Assembly (NCBI GenBank): GCA_036172665.1
Contig: CM069871.1
Location: forward strand, 1,426,001 to 1,490,000
Direction of reading: 5' to 3'
DNA from: Prosopocoilus inquinatus
Lineage: Eukaryota > Arthropoda > Insecta > Coleoptera > Lucanidae
DNA length: 64,000 nt
In this document: positions 46,027 through 59,400 of the stretch, in pieces
Layout of the letters: every line of letters begins with the position of its first letter
Position numbering within the stretch: position 1 is the first letter of the stretch
Notes under the pieces: model-generated
The model's input: the letters and a program-made list of their open reading frames with translations, nothing else
Databases searched by the model: none
Told to the model about the DNA's origin: nothing
Made by a program: the position numbers and the translations under genes

Positions 46027-47689
46027 ATCCCATTCAATTTGTACCTGTTAATATTTGTATCAGTTAAGGTTTGTTAACGTCGAAAATTCAAAATGTTACA
46101 ACTACCTATTTTCTAGTTTGGACCATGGCAACTACGGACTATGGGTTTACGTTTCTTTAATTTAAATTAATTTTTGTTTTATCTGTCATAAGTCATGTAC
46201 TCAACAAAAAATGAATCAATTTTAACAATTATAAACAATTAACTTCGATATTTAACATGCCAGTTGTCAAAAACTAAATAAAATAGATTTTTCAACGAAA
46301 AGCCATACTATAGGCAAAGGAATGAATACGCGTTTGTGTGGTTGCCTATACCGAAGGCGGTAAGCATAATTTTCTTGTGAAGTGTTTGAACAGTTTCCGG
46401 AGATTACGCATTTGCTTTTTCAATTTTAAAATATTCAAACATCTTTCTAAATCTTCCCGTTTTCAAAAAGGAAGTAACACACGTCAAAAAATACTATTTT
46501 AATTTTTAATTTTCACGTGTGTTAGAAATATACGTTTTTGAATTAACTTTAATAATTATAAACAAATTAAACAGCCTGCCATTTCGTTTAAAAAGTGTAA
46601 ATTAGACTTTTCGGAAAACAAGAAGCTTTAGTGTAGGCAACCAAGGAGCACAGTCGTTCTTGTGGTTGCCTATGCTAAAGGCTCAAAGAGTATCTGACTA
46701 TAAGTCCAGTGGAATTATTTTGGTGAATTAATTATTACAAAAGGTAGCCCAATTAGGCCAAACTCCGAGGTGTAAACAAGTATTAATTAATTAATTGTAT
46801 TACGTTATTTGAAATATCGGCAGGAATAAATTTTTTTAAAAATCTGTAATAAAAAACGACAATAGGAGTACCATCCTTAAAATTAACAAATGATATGTAT
46901 GATGATCAAAAACAAAAGCGATTCGTTAATTAATCATACAAATGTAATTAATTTGATAGATAGTTGGAAAGGCAAACTATCCTTTACTTTTTGTTTTTGC
47001 TAAAAACTGGAGTAGAAAAGCACAAAAGAAAATTCAAAAAAATTATTAAAAAAAAACAAATTAACTTCAAAAATTCGGAGACAAAAGTGAAACAGCAACA
47101 AAATATAAGACAGAAAGCGAAAAGGAAACAAAAGAGCGCTCCCAGCGAATTAACGAAATCGCCTTTTTAAAAGTGTCAAAATTACAGGAAACTGTAATTG
47201 TCAACTATTCTTTTCTTTCACATACAGATCTATTTCCGCTTTCAAAAACTGTTGTTTGCATTAAAAATGTCGTATTTTTTTCAATTCGGAAAGAAACAAA
47301 AGGAATTTCAAACTAAGAAAAAAGTTTTACTAAGAATGAGTCACAAAAATAAATTTAAAAGAAAAACGCCGAGTTTGGTAATGAACGAAAAAAAAACAAA
47401 TAAAAAAAAAAACAAATGAAACCTGCAAAAGAAATAGGAAACAAAAGAGAAACGAAAAAAAAGCAAAATATACGTGAAGTGAACAAAAGAAAACAAAAGT
47501 AGATTGACAACACCAAGCTGAACGAAGAGCAACAGTTTTTCATATCTACCAATCAAATAATTCGTAAAAAGTTTTCATTTTCTGAACGATAAAGTCATTA
47601 AATGAAGTCGATTCTTGTCCACTTTTTTTCTCTCCTGACGAAGCCATTAATCTACAGCGAAACGTTGAGTGTATTTCATAATGTATTTT

Positions 47690-48060
47690 CATAATTCTGT
47701 CCGGTTCGAGATTAAAAAGAAACTTTTTACTTGTAAAGTCAATAATACTAAAAAGAACAAAACAAAAAAGAAACGAACGACGAAATACAGTGCGTAAAAC
47801 AAAAAAAGATCACCACTGAGATGAACACGAAACAAATGAAAAACGACCAACTACAAAAAGGCGTTAATAAAACGCGAAAAATGAATTGAATAAGAAAAAC
47901 AAAAGAGAAATACACAGTACGAAAACATTTAAGAAAAAAACAAAACAAAAGAAGAACGACTAAAATGAACGAAAAAACAAATGAAGAATCTCCGGACGAA
48001 AAATATTAAAAAAAAAAAACTAGTAGAAATCGAAAGACAATTTGTAAGAGTCGATTAAAA
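47690..48060. repeat. Duplicated A-rich segment, copy 1
   Basis: Runs from GTCCGGTTCGAGATTAAAAA through GTCAATAATACTAAAAAGAA, GAAACGAACGACGAAATACA and GAAGAACGACTAAAATGAAC to AATTTGTAAGAGTCGATTAA. It is matched at 54.14-54.68 kb inside Crag intron 5, where part of it is tandemly doubled. Confidence 0.75.
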
Positions 48061-48838
48061 AAAGAACTATTTTATAAAATATGAAAAAAAAAATTATGGA
48101 AGCATAAACGAAGAAATACAACGATACTATAATATGGAGAAGAAAAAAAATGGAAATCGACGAAAGTTTCTGCAAAAAGGAATACGATCTCATAAGACAT
48201 GAAAGGGACTGTTAAAAAGAGTCAATAAAATGCGAATTAAAAAGAAGAAAATTCGATTAAAAAGAAGAGAAAACGCGCGAAAAACAGAAAACCAAAGAAG
48301 ATTGGATAGGCAAAAAAAATTAATTAATAAGTGAAACAACGGTGATTCCCCGGCCGAATACTTTCGCAATTCACGAAACTAGTAGGAAACAAAAGGAGAA
48401 AATAAAACAAACGAACCGCGAATAAAATGCAAAACATCAAACAAGAAGGAAGAAAAAACATGGATTAAACGAAAACAAACGAAAATTATACTCGAAGTAC
48501 ATGCATGTTTTCATTTTCTCATCATTTAACGGTCGTTATTGATCGCATTGTATATTATTTTCTTTGCATCGACTCCGCGGTTTCAAATTTTTGGCTGCTG
48601 ATATACAATCTGAACAACAAATAATGTCACCCAAGTAAAAACTTAAAGGGCGGTCTAATCACTTTTGATAGCCATAACGAACAGATGAACGAGGTATGTA
48701 CTCATTAAATTCTTAACCATATTGACTTGGTTGCCTACTTCTTATGGTAACCACAGTGGATAATATATGCATTTAAATTTTGTTGGAGTGACATTACTTT
48801 TTGAGTTGAGTGTACGGATACCTACTTTTTTCCCCTAG

Positions 48839-49010
48839 TTAAGCTGCTTGGAAGATTGAGTGGTGCTTGGGAATTGCTGCTATTGGTTATCATCGATCAC
48901 GTGACCAATGATAACCAATAATTTTCGCCAAGTGGACGGCGAAAGCCAATAACAGCAATCCACGAATAGCCAATTCTCCAAATTTCCGAAGTAGGAAAAG
49001 CAGCTTTAGT
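48839..49010. mobile_element. ~170-bp MITE
   Basis: Ends TTAAGCTGCTTGGAAGATTG and GTAGGAAAAGCAGCTTTAG. A central inverted repeat (TATTGGTTATCATC, CACGTGACC, AATGATAACCAATA) forms a nearly perfect hairpin. Same family as the element at 43.9 kb. Confidence 0.7.
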
Positions 49011-50477
49011 CGGGTATCATTACGTGAAGACAAGACAAGAAAAGTAGCTCAAATCGGGCGCCAAACGCCAAAGAAGATTTTTAAACGCCAAAAATGTCTA
49101 AAATGTAGTCCAAATGTCGGAATTTCGCCTAATTTGACATCCCTGAACCTGATGGAAGAAGAATCTGTGGCGGCAACACGCCACAGAGATTTATGTTTGT
49201 TGCCACAGTGTTAAACGTAATTATAATTTCCCCCAGGACCGCTGAGATGGCAGTGATGGCACTGTATTTACAGTAATCTGTAATCCTTAGCGTGTTTTTA
49301 AGTTACCATGGTTACCTATTTATTGATTTTGGAAAGTTTGGAATCGGCTGTCAGAAATCAAAGTATTAATACGATTTATTCTTTAATTAAGCGTTTAAAT
49401 TTCGTTTGCGGCCATTCCAGGTGAACGAACAGGACAATTTGTGATAGAAATAAGGTAAGAGAGAATGATAAGCGAAAAGTGCAATTATTTCGGCTATCAC
49501 AACCGCGCGGCCTTATTAAGCGCCGGAGCGAAGAACGATCCGAGCCAACGTGGTCGTAATTTATAGAAAGCAAATCATAAATTGTGCGTTCATTCTTCTG
49601 GAATAGCCCTAAACTAGTACCTTGGGCAAGAATGCAGCTCAATGTATTAGATTATTTAATTTCCTGAACAATACTTAAACCGTTAACGCAGAAATATTTT
49701 TAAAATACGCGCCTTTTTTTAATTTTAATTTCCCCCAGGCCGCGTGAGGCGCGCATTTTGTTGCTCCACTTATACAACGTTGGCTCTAACGTGTATATAT
49801 CTTTTATCTATGCAACACGCACAGCACCGCTGTATAGTTGGCGGAAAATTGAAAAACATGGGAAATCTATTTAATTCATAAATTGAGCTGTTACGATTAA
49901 TAAATCAACGAAAATCGTATTGCCATTAAATTTGTAGAAACTTTAAGAAACCCTTTCTATTTTGTGGAATAGTTCGAGCGTCTACAAATCAAGAAATTTA
50001 GTGCCGCCATCTATGTCCTGCTAACTCAATTTAAATTCGAATCATTCCAAAGAAGAAAAAGAATAAAATCGAAGCGCCCTCTGTAAACCATGTTGCCGCA
50101 CGAAGCCACTACAGAAAATTCGAAGAGACGTATTTTATGTAAACAGGAATAATAAACGTCAAACTCCATCAACTAACGTCTATCAATTAAATACGAAAAA
50201 AAAAATGTGCATGTAAATAATGTAGCGTGGTGCAAGAAGGCATCGAATTACTCCGACACGCAAGTAAGTCGTATTATGACAGTAGCTGGAATGATGAGTC
50301 ATCGAGTCCACTGAATAAAAAAAAAAAAAAGAAAAAAAAAGGTATCAATAAGTAAACATACTTTAGCCAGATAGTTAAGCCTTCGATATGTCGTTACGAC
50401 GCGAAGCCTCCATCAGCACACGTGCCTTATCATAAAATGCATCCTCTGTCCAAGTTCAACTTTAGATAACTGTAAAT

Positions 50478-53400
50478 ATGGATGAGCGTAGAGTCGCAGA
50501 TTATTTTGTTATTGCCGGACTTCCAAGTGACCCCGAGGCACTCGACGACAACGTCCTGTCGGAAGGGGGGAACCTGAAGGCCGGACACAGTCAAGCCCCC
50601 ATCACAGACATCGGCGTCGTTTTCCCCACGCTAGGCGAGACCGTCCCCCCCGAATTCGAATTAGTCGAACAAACACCGACGGGTTTAAACGCCGACTTAA
50701 ATCATGGCAGTTTGCGAAGCGTCGAATGCTACCTGTGTTATCGAAGGGGACGAGATAAACCACCTTTAGTAGATATAGGTAAATGCGTTCCATTCGATCC
50801 TAAGCTTTGATCTAATATAATGCAATTCGTTTCAGGTGTTATGTACGAAGGTAAAGAGTATTTGATGAACGATGCGGAAGTCGTAAAGGAAAGCGTGGGG
50901 AATCGCGTCGCCAATGTGAATAACTCGACTGCCTTGACTTTCATTACGTTCCGGAGGGGGCAACCGACGATGCCGTGCAACGCTCTGGTCGTGACTGACG
51001 TGTGCGTGGTAATCGCCAGCAAGGGGGAATCCCCGCCTCACGCCTTTTGTTGCATCAATAAAAACTTGAATAAGGGGATAGTCGGGAGCGATGTCTTCCT
51101 CTGCTACAAGAAGTCTATGAACCGTGCTAAGTTGCTAACCTATAAACCGTCCGTTTTGTGCAGGTAAACTAAACAAATTGAAATTAACGACTGGGTCATT
51201 AATTAATTGTTGAATGAAGGTATCCACTGACAGACCTGGCGCACTTTCCGTTCCCGAACTCCGTGCCTCTCTTTTGCCTGCCGATGGGGGCGTCCTTGGA
51301 ACTGTGGCCTCGAGAATCCAACCAGCCGAAGCCCGTTTTCAGCACTTTCGTCCTTACAGTGTCGGATGCGAAACACAAAGTCTACGGATCCGCCATCACC
51401 TTCTACGAGCAATACCACGAGAGCAAATTATCGGACGAGCAAAAGACTCTGTTGGGATACGTCTCGGATTCCGGCTATAATTTACATGTGAATAAAAGCA
51501 TGTGCATACTTTCGCATTGGCCGTTTTCAGACACGTTTGAACGATGGCTTCAATTTTTGTACGTAAGTAAAAAAAGATTTTTATAGCAAATTTAAAAATG
51601 TAGGTTCTAATTCTGTGTCTAAGTGTAAATTGTTCTCCAAGCCACCAAGATCTTCTTCAATATCTTGAAAGATTAACGACTCCTATACTTATCCAAAGTT
51701 TTTTCAATTTTCTAGCACATGGAAAACCAGAATAAAATTATCGTTAAGCTAGCCAAATTTTCCATTTATGATTTCAACCAAATAGATGCAATTAATTAGA
51801 ACTTATAACGCATTTTCAATGAATCAATATTTATCATAAATAAATACTATCTTGATTCGTTTTTCAGACAGAAAAATAACATGTATGTACAATTAAATGT
51901 TTGCAAGGATGGGCGGGCCCCTCAGCTGGTCTACCCTTGCTGGCCCAAATTTTTGTGTAAAACCCCAAAAAAAAAATTATTCATATCTCTAAAAACCTAC
52001 CTTTACTTTTTCAAGCACTTAAAACAATTTTCTTTCAATATGATAAGAAAGGACAAGAAAAAAAAGCATACAAAATTGCAGTAGGTACTTAGGTATGATT
52101 TTACTTAGAACCTGGTGGCAAGTGGCGAACCCCAAGCTGTGCCCATAGAACGATACATCGTGCAACTTCTGGACGAGGTTCCCTTCCCGGGCCCCAGGAC
52201 TTTGCTGCAGTTAACCCCCAACAGTTTAGACCGTGTTATCCTGATGCAACCGGAAGATTTGCCCCTGCCGAGGAGCGCAGCCGGTTTTAAACAACTCCTC
52301 CTCAACCTGGGCCCGGATAATTGTCTTTTGCTGCTATTGCTGGCGTTGACCGAGCAGAAGATACTCATACATTCACTGAGGCCTGACACGCTGACCGCAG
52401 TTGCTGAAGCCGTGTCTTCGTTTTTATTTCCGTTTAAATGGCAGTGCCCGTACATCCCCCTTTGTCCCTTAGGTAGGTCACTTGATATTATTTTTTTCCA
52501 TAGAAAGTTATTCTGTGGCTTGGTTCTAAAAGGCTCTTGCCCATTGCCCAACTACATTTTTGGTGTATCTTTATGCGGCAGATCTCGATGAGCTGTGCAA
52601 AAAAAATATAATACGTGATGAGTTAGGCCAATTAGAAATAGTGTTAAACATGACTTATGTATATATTTAAAACTTTGAATCCATTTTCTGGAAATATGCT
52701 TTTAATGACTTCTGCCTTTTCGAGAACCAAGCCACAGAATTATACCTAAATCTTTCAATTTATTGATTTTTGATTCGTTTCTAAGTAGATCTTTTCAGTC
52801 AATTATTTGTTGTAGGTTTGGTGGAAGTGCTACACGCACCCCTGCCATTTTTAATCGGTGTGGACTCTCGTTTCTTTGATTTGTATGACCCCCCTGCGGA
52901 CGTCAGTTGCGTAGACCTAGACACTAATATTATTACTGTAAGTGTTTTATTTTATTAAAGAACACGTCGGGTTGTCTGTACTAAAGCTTCTTAACATTTT
53001 TAAAGAAGTTTGATTTATTATTTTTTATTCAAACATGAATCTATGGTTTATTGTTTTCCTGATAAGTGATTAGATGAGAAGTTCTAGAAGAATGTAGCGT
53101 TCATAATAGTCGGTTGTTTGTGTTCTTTCTTTAATTTTATTAAAACCGGAGCTAGTTAGTAATGATCAGTGTCCATTTCTAATTTTTTTGTCGTCTTTAA
53201 TTATGTAACAATTTGTATAATTCCGCCTATCAAGAAAAAAAAAGAGTATAATTACTAAAGTTGTTGTTAACGCCTGTAGTATAGGCAACCACACAAAAAC
53301 GATTGTGTTCATTGCGTTGTCTGTGCAAGGGTCTCTTGTTTTTCGAATAAGTTTAATTATTATTATTCTTTACTCGAGCAGAAATGTTTTAAAATTAATT

Positions 53401-56400
53401 ATTTATAGCTTTTGAAAGTAATTTAATAATCCTCTCTATTAATGCAGGAGGAATTTTTAAAAATCCTTCACATTTTCAATAAGAAGAAATGTTGGCGCCT
53501 TTAATATAGGCAACCACATACACGATTGTGAAAAGACCTCTTTTCTTGAAGAAGTTTTATTTAATTATTTATAACAGAAATGCATTAAAACCAATCGCGT
53601 ATCGCCCCTGTTTTCTGAAAGAAATTAATTATTTTTAAGCGTTTAAAATTAATCGTGTGTGACTTTTGAGGGTGATTTTAAATAAGTAGCATTTTTTTTT
53701 CAAAAAAAATCACGTATTTACTAATTCAAAAAAATTATTTGACGCCTTATAGTATAGGCAATCGTACAAACGACCGCGTGTTGATTGAGTTGCCTATACC
53801 AAGACCCCACGTTTTTTGAAAGATTAATTTATTATTTTAAAATTTAATTCGATTTAATAGTGTGTGATTCTTGAAGGTGATTTAAAATAGTTTCTCCATT
53901 CGTACACTGAAAATTAAAAAAAAAATGAATTCTTGTACGCCTATAATTATTTGTTTACTGAAAAAAAAGCTTAAACATTTGAAAGTTACGAAAGATGGAT
54001 AATTTCAGTTATTTATCAGAGTTTAAGAATTTCTTGACAAAATAATTATCATCGGTTTTAGGGTATGCAACCTTGCAAACTCTGCTGAATTAATTTAGTT
54101 GCCTATAATAATGCTTGAGTGTATTTCCAATCATAATTCTATCCGGTTCAAGATTAAAAAAAACTTTTTATTTGTACAGTCAATAATACTAAAAAGAACA
54201 AAACAAAACAGAAACGAACGACGAAATACAGTGTGTAGACACAAAAGAAGATCACAACTTAGATGAACACGAAAAACAAATGAAAAACGACGAACTACAA
54301 AAAAAAGGCGTTAATAAAATGCGAAAAATTAATTCAATAAGAAAAACAAAAGAAAAATACACAGTACGAAAGCATTTAGAAAAGAAACAAAAGAAGAACG
54401 ACTAAAATGAACAAAGAACAAATGAATCTCCGCACAACTTAGATGAACACGAAACAAATGAAAGACGACAAACTACAAAAAAGCGTTAATAAAATGCGAA
54501 AAATTAATTCAATAAGAAAAACAAAAGAGTAGTACACAGTATGAAAACATTTAAGAAAAGAAAAACAAAAGAAGAACGACTAAAATGAACAGAAAACAAA
54601 TGAATCTCCAGGCGAAAAATATTAAAAAAACAAATGGTACAAATCGAAAGATCATTTGTAAGAGTCGATTAACTCTTACAAATTGTCTTTCGATTTGTAC
54701 CATTTGTTGTACATGGATAATTTCAGTTATTTGTCAAAGTTTAAGAATTTCTTGACAAAATAATTATCATCGGCTTTAGGGTAGGCAACCGTGCAAACTC
54801 TGCTGAGTTAATTTAGTTGCCTATACTAATACTTTTCGTTAAAATTAATTTGTTTTTCAGCAAACTGGCCTGTATTTTATTATTATGATTGTTTATAATT
54901 TTTAAAGACAATTCAGTACTTTTTCTACTTCCATTCACGTGAAAATTAGATTAAGTTTTATGATTTTTCTACGTTTATTCTTTCTTTTCTGAAATCAGAA
55001 GGGATTGCTAAATTGCCTTAACATTTTGAAATTCGGAAAATTGCAAAATTACACGTAAAAGTTTATTTCTACCGCCTTTAGTGCAGGCAACCATGCAAAC
55101 AACTGAGTTCGTCGGATTGTCTATCCTTAGGTTTTCCTTTTTAAAAAAAAAAGTACTAGGAGTATATTTTTTTTTATTTCTAGACAACATGACATTAAAA
55201 TTAATTGTTTTTAATTTTTGGAAGTAATTCAATAATTTTTTTCGCTATTTCCCGCGAGAATGAAGAAAAAATTCTTTAATAGTTCCTCTACGTGTATGTT
55301 TTCTTTGGTGTAATCAATCAGAATGAACAATAAAATTGTTTAAACATTTTTCTAACCCCCCGCGGACATCAGCTGTGTAGACTTAGACACTAATACATGT
55401 TTCAATCATTTATTCGCTTGTAAATTACCGATTTTTTTTAAGGTATGCGAATCGCATCGTTCTATATTAAACATGAAACTGCTTCCTAAGAAAGCTGCTC
55501 GAATTTTAAAGGGCTCTTTAGAAAAGCTGCTTGTTGAGCACAGCAAGCCGAACGTTAGTTTCCCCCCGGACGCCGAGCTGGCCGATTTCGAACAGGAATT
55601 TCAAAAGAGAAAGAGAGATGTAAGTTTAGTGACGCAGCACACGAAGTAGTCATTTGATTGGGCGCGTTCTCGTTGCAGCAAATGCAGGAGATCGAAATAC
55701 AGGAGGCGTTCCTGCGTTTCATGGCTTTGACCTTGAAGGGCTACCGCAGCTTCCTCTTGCCCATCATCAAAGCACCGACCGTGGGCACGACCGACCCCCA
55801 AGCGCTCTTTCAGTTGAACGAGTTTTTGAAATCCAGGGACAAGGCGCATCACAAGTTTTTTCAGCTCGTGATGCACACGCAGATGTTCATTCGCTTCATC
55901 GAGGAGCGCAGTTTTGTTGCGGACGGTGATCAGAGCTTGGCTTTCTTCGACGAGTGCACCGAGAAGCTCAGCCACGAAGATGCGGATGTAAGGCTGATCG
56001 AATTCGACGTCGCTCACAACAGTGAGAGGACCGTGTTTTTATTACCACCTGAACCGTTAACCCCAGGTTAGATTTAATTTTGTTTTTTTTTTTTTCTTTT
56101 GGGCAAGAATCATTATGCGATTGTGATTTTAGGTGGTTCATTTGTGTACGATGAGTTTACGTTGGATACGAAATTGTTGACGAGCAAAAGACACAATCAC
56201 TTGAAGTCGTTGTATCAGGCTGCAATTCCTGGTTCCCCCATGGCTCGGAGGACAAAGCACGAGATTAAATCCGCTCAGAAATTAGCAAGGTACTCGCTTT
56301 CTTCACTCAACTAAAAACTACGCAATGGTCAATTTTTTTTTTTATTTTAAAGGAAGTGCATTAGATCACCGAAATTATGGGCTCGATGTCTGAGTGGGAC

Positions 56401-59400
56401 TTGCCACACTTTGTATTTCATGGCTTTGCCGAGCATGCTCTCGCTCAACTTGGGCAAGGAAAGGGCTATCTTGCAGCAGGCTTACGAGTTACTGGTCAGG
56501 GCTACGCATCAAAAACTGACGTGTGATGAGGTTTGCTATCGCTTGATGATGCAGCTGTGCGGAGAGTTTTCACGCCCCTTACTAGCCGTTAAGTTGCTTT
56601 TGCTGATGGAAAGGAACGGCATACAACCAAACGCTCTCACCTACGGGTATGTTCGGTTAGACACCCCCAAAATATTTCGTTTAATGTTAAACTCGTAGGT
56701 TGTACAATCGTTGCGTCCTGGAAGCTGAGTGGCCTGCCCAATCCAGCCCGAGCCAGTTACTTTGGAATAAACTGAGATACGTAGTGCTTGGGGCAGCGCA
56801 CTTTAGATTTGCCGGTAGAAGACGTGCCACAGGGAAACTATCGGCTTCTACTGAAGGAAGTAAGCAAGCTATTTAAAGCTTAAATTAAGCAAATTCAAAT
56901 TGCACGCTCCTTTTTCTTTTTAGCATCGCACCTTCTGGATAATGCAGACCGTGCGGCTTCGAGGTCTTCCCTTGACTCGCATGATGCGGTCCAATCCGAA
57001 GGCATTTTCGATAAGTTTCGCACTCGTGTCGTCAGCATCGTGAAAGGAGTGAGCGCGGACAATACAGACCAGCCGGATAGTGATTCCGCAGGGATGAACA
57101 CCCCCTTGGAGAACGATGAGGTGGACACGGCTGAAGAAACGGCTTTGAATGTCAGTATTACGCAGCCGGAAAGTCCTTCGGAGTACCTGCGGTTGCTGTC
57201 GCGTTCTGAGAGCGCAGGAGATGCCAACATAATCGATAAATTGCAGCAAAACAATAAGAAGAATTGCTCGAGGTCCTTGCAGTTCAACGGTGGAGACGAA
57301 GGAGTTTGTGAAAACAAGGAATCTCCAAGCAAGTAAGTCGAGGGATTGATCCTTTAATCCCCAACCGTACATTCACAGCTATACAGGGAGTTTTTATTAC
57401 ACATAATGCAATTAATTCAAACAGTGAATTCCTTTCCCAAATGGGTAATTGCTTCTTTCCTTAAAGGCAGTTTGATGTAATGAATGTCCAATGAAAATTG
57501 TAAAAAAGAAGTTTTTAAACGTTTCATTATCGATTGATGGCTCCAGGTGAAGCTATCAATCGATAGTGAAATGTTGAGTGCTTTTTACAATTTTAATAGT
57601 GTCCGGTTAAAGCTTAAATGCTATTTTCATTTAAGTTTAGTAACACCCTGTACAAAATAACTTAAAGATATAATATTTTTAATTTGAGATACTTTTAGGA
57701 CTTCACCAAGAACTCTGGTGACTGAAAATGATCCGCTGGGTGCCCTTGATCAACCCCCAGAAGACGTGGTGTCTCTCCCCGAGTGTCCACCACCTATTAC
57801 GTACAGTAATCCTCCACCATCAGATGATCCAATTCTCTTTCGCAATTCTGTACACAGATCAGCGACCTTCGAAGGGAGCCCACCCACACAGAATAAATTA
57901 CATCGCTCAGAGACTGTACCTGCAGCTACTGTAACATCGAGTTTATCTAGTTTAGGTTCTAGTATCAAGATGCTTAGGTAAGATTTTCTCCCCTTAATTA
58001 AATGTATATGAAAAAAATCTGTGTGTAGTTGGATCAAGTAATTCAAGTACCTTCAATACAGTAAAACTCAAAATTGAATCGAAATTGAAATTGAAGAGCG
58101 CATGAGAAAATCGATAGCATGCGTTATGTACATTATTTAAAACATTATCTATGTACATATAGTGAAAACCATGCATGCTTTAATATAGCAGCATCTTCTG
58201 TGCTTGGTAGTATTGCACTGCACATAGCATAGGCAGTAGCTAGATGTTTTTTTTAGCCGCTACTCACCAGCACGGCTGTCTCTCCGAAAGGCCAACCTTA
58301 AATCAACCCACCAACTCATCGAGAACGCAATCAATAACTTGAGGTATGTAAAAAAAATAAAAATAAAAAGCTAATTAGTGTGTGCGTTAGATGGCTTTCC
58401 CCCCCGAGTGCTCGAAACCCCCCGCCCTTCTAATCTGCGTTCGTATGTTTAGCCCGAGCAGTTTGACCGGGAAAAAATCCAACGAGCTAATACAGGGGGG
58501 GATTAGCAGTTTGAAGTCGGCAGCAACCACGGTGGCCAAAAAGTTGGACGAAATTAAAGAAGCTATTTCCACATCGACCACTTCGACGCCTGTGAAGATG
58601 TTAACCGGGGATAGATTGGCTGCGGGTGATCTACCCGAGGGTGAGGGGGAGTCGACGGATGGAAGCGAAGGTGGTGAGAGGCACCGGAGGATTTCGGCAG
58701 AGTTCGGCAGTTACAGAGGCAGTTACGCAAACTTGAAAGACTTCGATGATTTACCCGACGCATTGTTTCCTGTTTCCAACGAAAATTCTTCAGGTAAAAC
58801 CCACTTTAGTATTTCTAGCGTAGATACGAGAGATTCAATTTAAAATCGTGCTTAGAAGAACATAGGAGTAAAAATCATATCCAATTTAACAATTTTTAAA
58901 TTAGAACTTTTATATATCCTACTGAATTTTGTGAAATTATTATAAAAAAAAAATGGAAAATTGCTTTTAAATATTAAGAAATTTATGAAAATTGCATAAT
59001 CTGAATGAAATGTAAAAGGAAATCCGTATTTTTATTAATAAGTTGTTTTTAGCGCCTGCAGCATAGGCAACCGTGCAAACGACTGTGTTCATTGGATTGC
59101 CTATACTAAGGCGTCTTGTTATTACTCATATTATTTTTTGAAGAATCTTTTTTTTTACTAAAACATGAACATAACTAAAATTGTTATTAATGATTTTTGT
59201 AAACGTAATTTTAAACAAATTAGTAAATTTTTGTTGAAAAAGAATTTTTTTTTTTTTCAAAAAGTTTTGTATTTTTTTTTTTTTTTAGTTAAACACAATG
59301 CAATGCAAGTGAAAATGTAGCATTCTTTAAAAGAAAATCACATAATCATTAAAAAACATGGTTAGCGCCTTTTGTATAGGCAACCCTACAAACGTCCGCG

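Larger units (their letters stand above)
46027..50477. other. Intergenic region upstream of Crag
   Basis: AT-rich and repeat-rich with no supported coding exon. It contains two members of the TATAGGCAACC hairpin family in inverted orientation (46295-46360, 46625-46685), an A-rich tract at 46.9-48.5 kb, and a MITE at 48.84 kb. A non-coding first exon of Crag may lie near 50.22-50.27 kb (CACGCAA before GTAAGT) with its acceptor at TTTAG near 50465, just before the ATG at 50478; this is a guess from splice-site sequence only. Confidence 0.45.
52938..55442. repeat. Crag intron 5: tandem hairpin repeats plus duplicated segments
   Basis: Hairpin-family members (GTATAGGCAACC arm, ~25-base loop, GGTTGCCTATAC-type arm) occur near 53275, 53500, 53745, 54065, 54775 and 55078. 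Between 54065 and 54775 lies a copy of the 47.7-kb A-rich segment. Several members keep only one arm or a decayed second arm. The hairpins sit in diverged AT-rich units of about 230-350 bp. Confidence 0.8.

Noticed and set aside
47600..47680. Second hammerhead-like motif (CTGACGAAGCC ... GCGAAACGTTGAG)
   Set aside because: CTGACGA and GAAAC are present, but stem II does not pair, the position for the cleavage-site base is wrong, and related copies at 7.27 and 57.57 kb lack the first core block.
51214..51480. Alternative frame of Crag exon 3 using the AG at 51233
   Set aside because: That acceptor puts the exon out of the DENN frame; the AG at 51219 restores [16 protein letters not shown].
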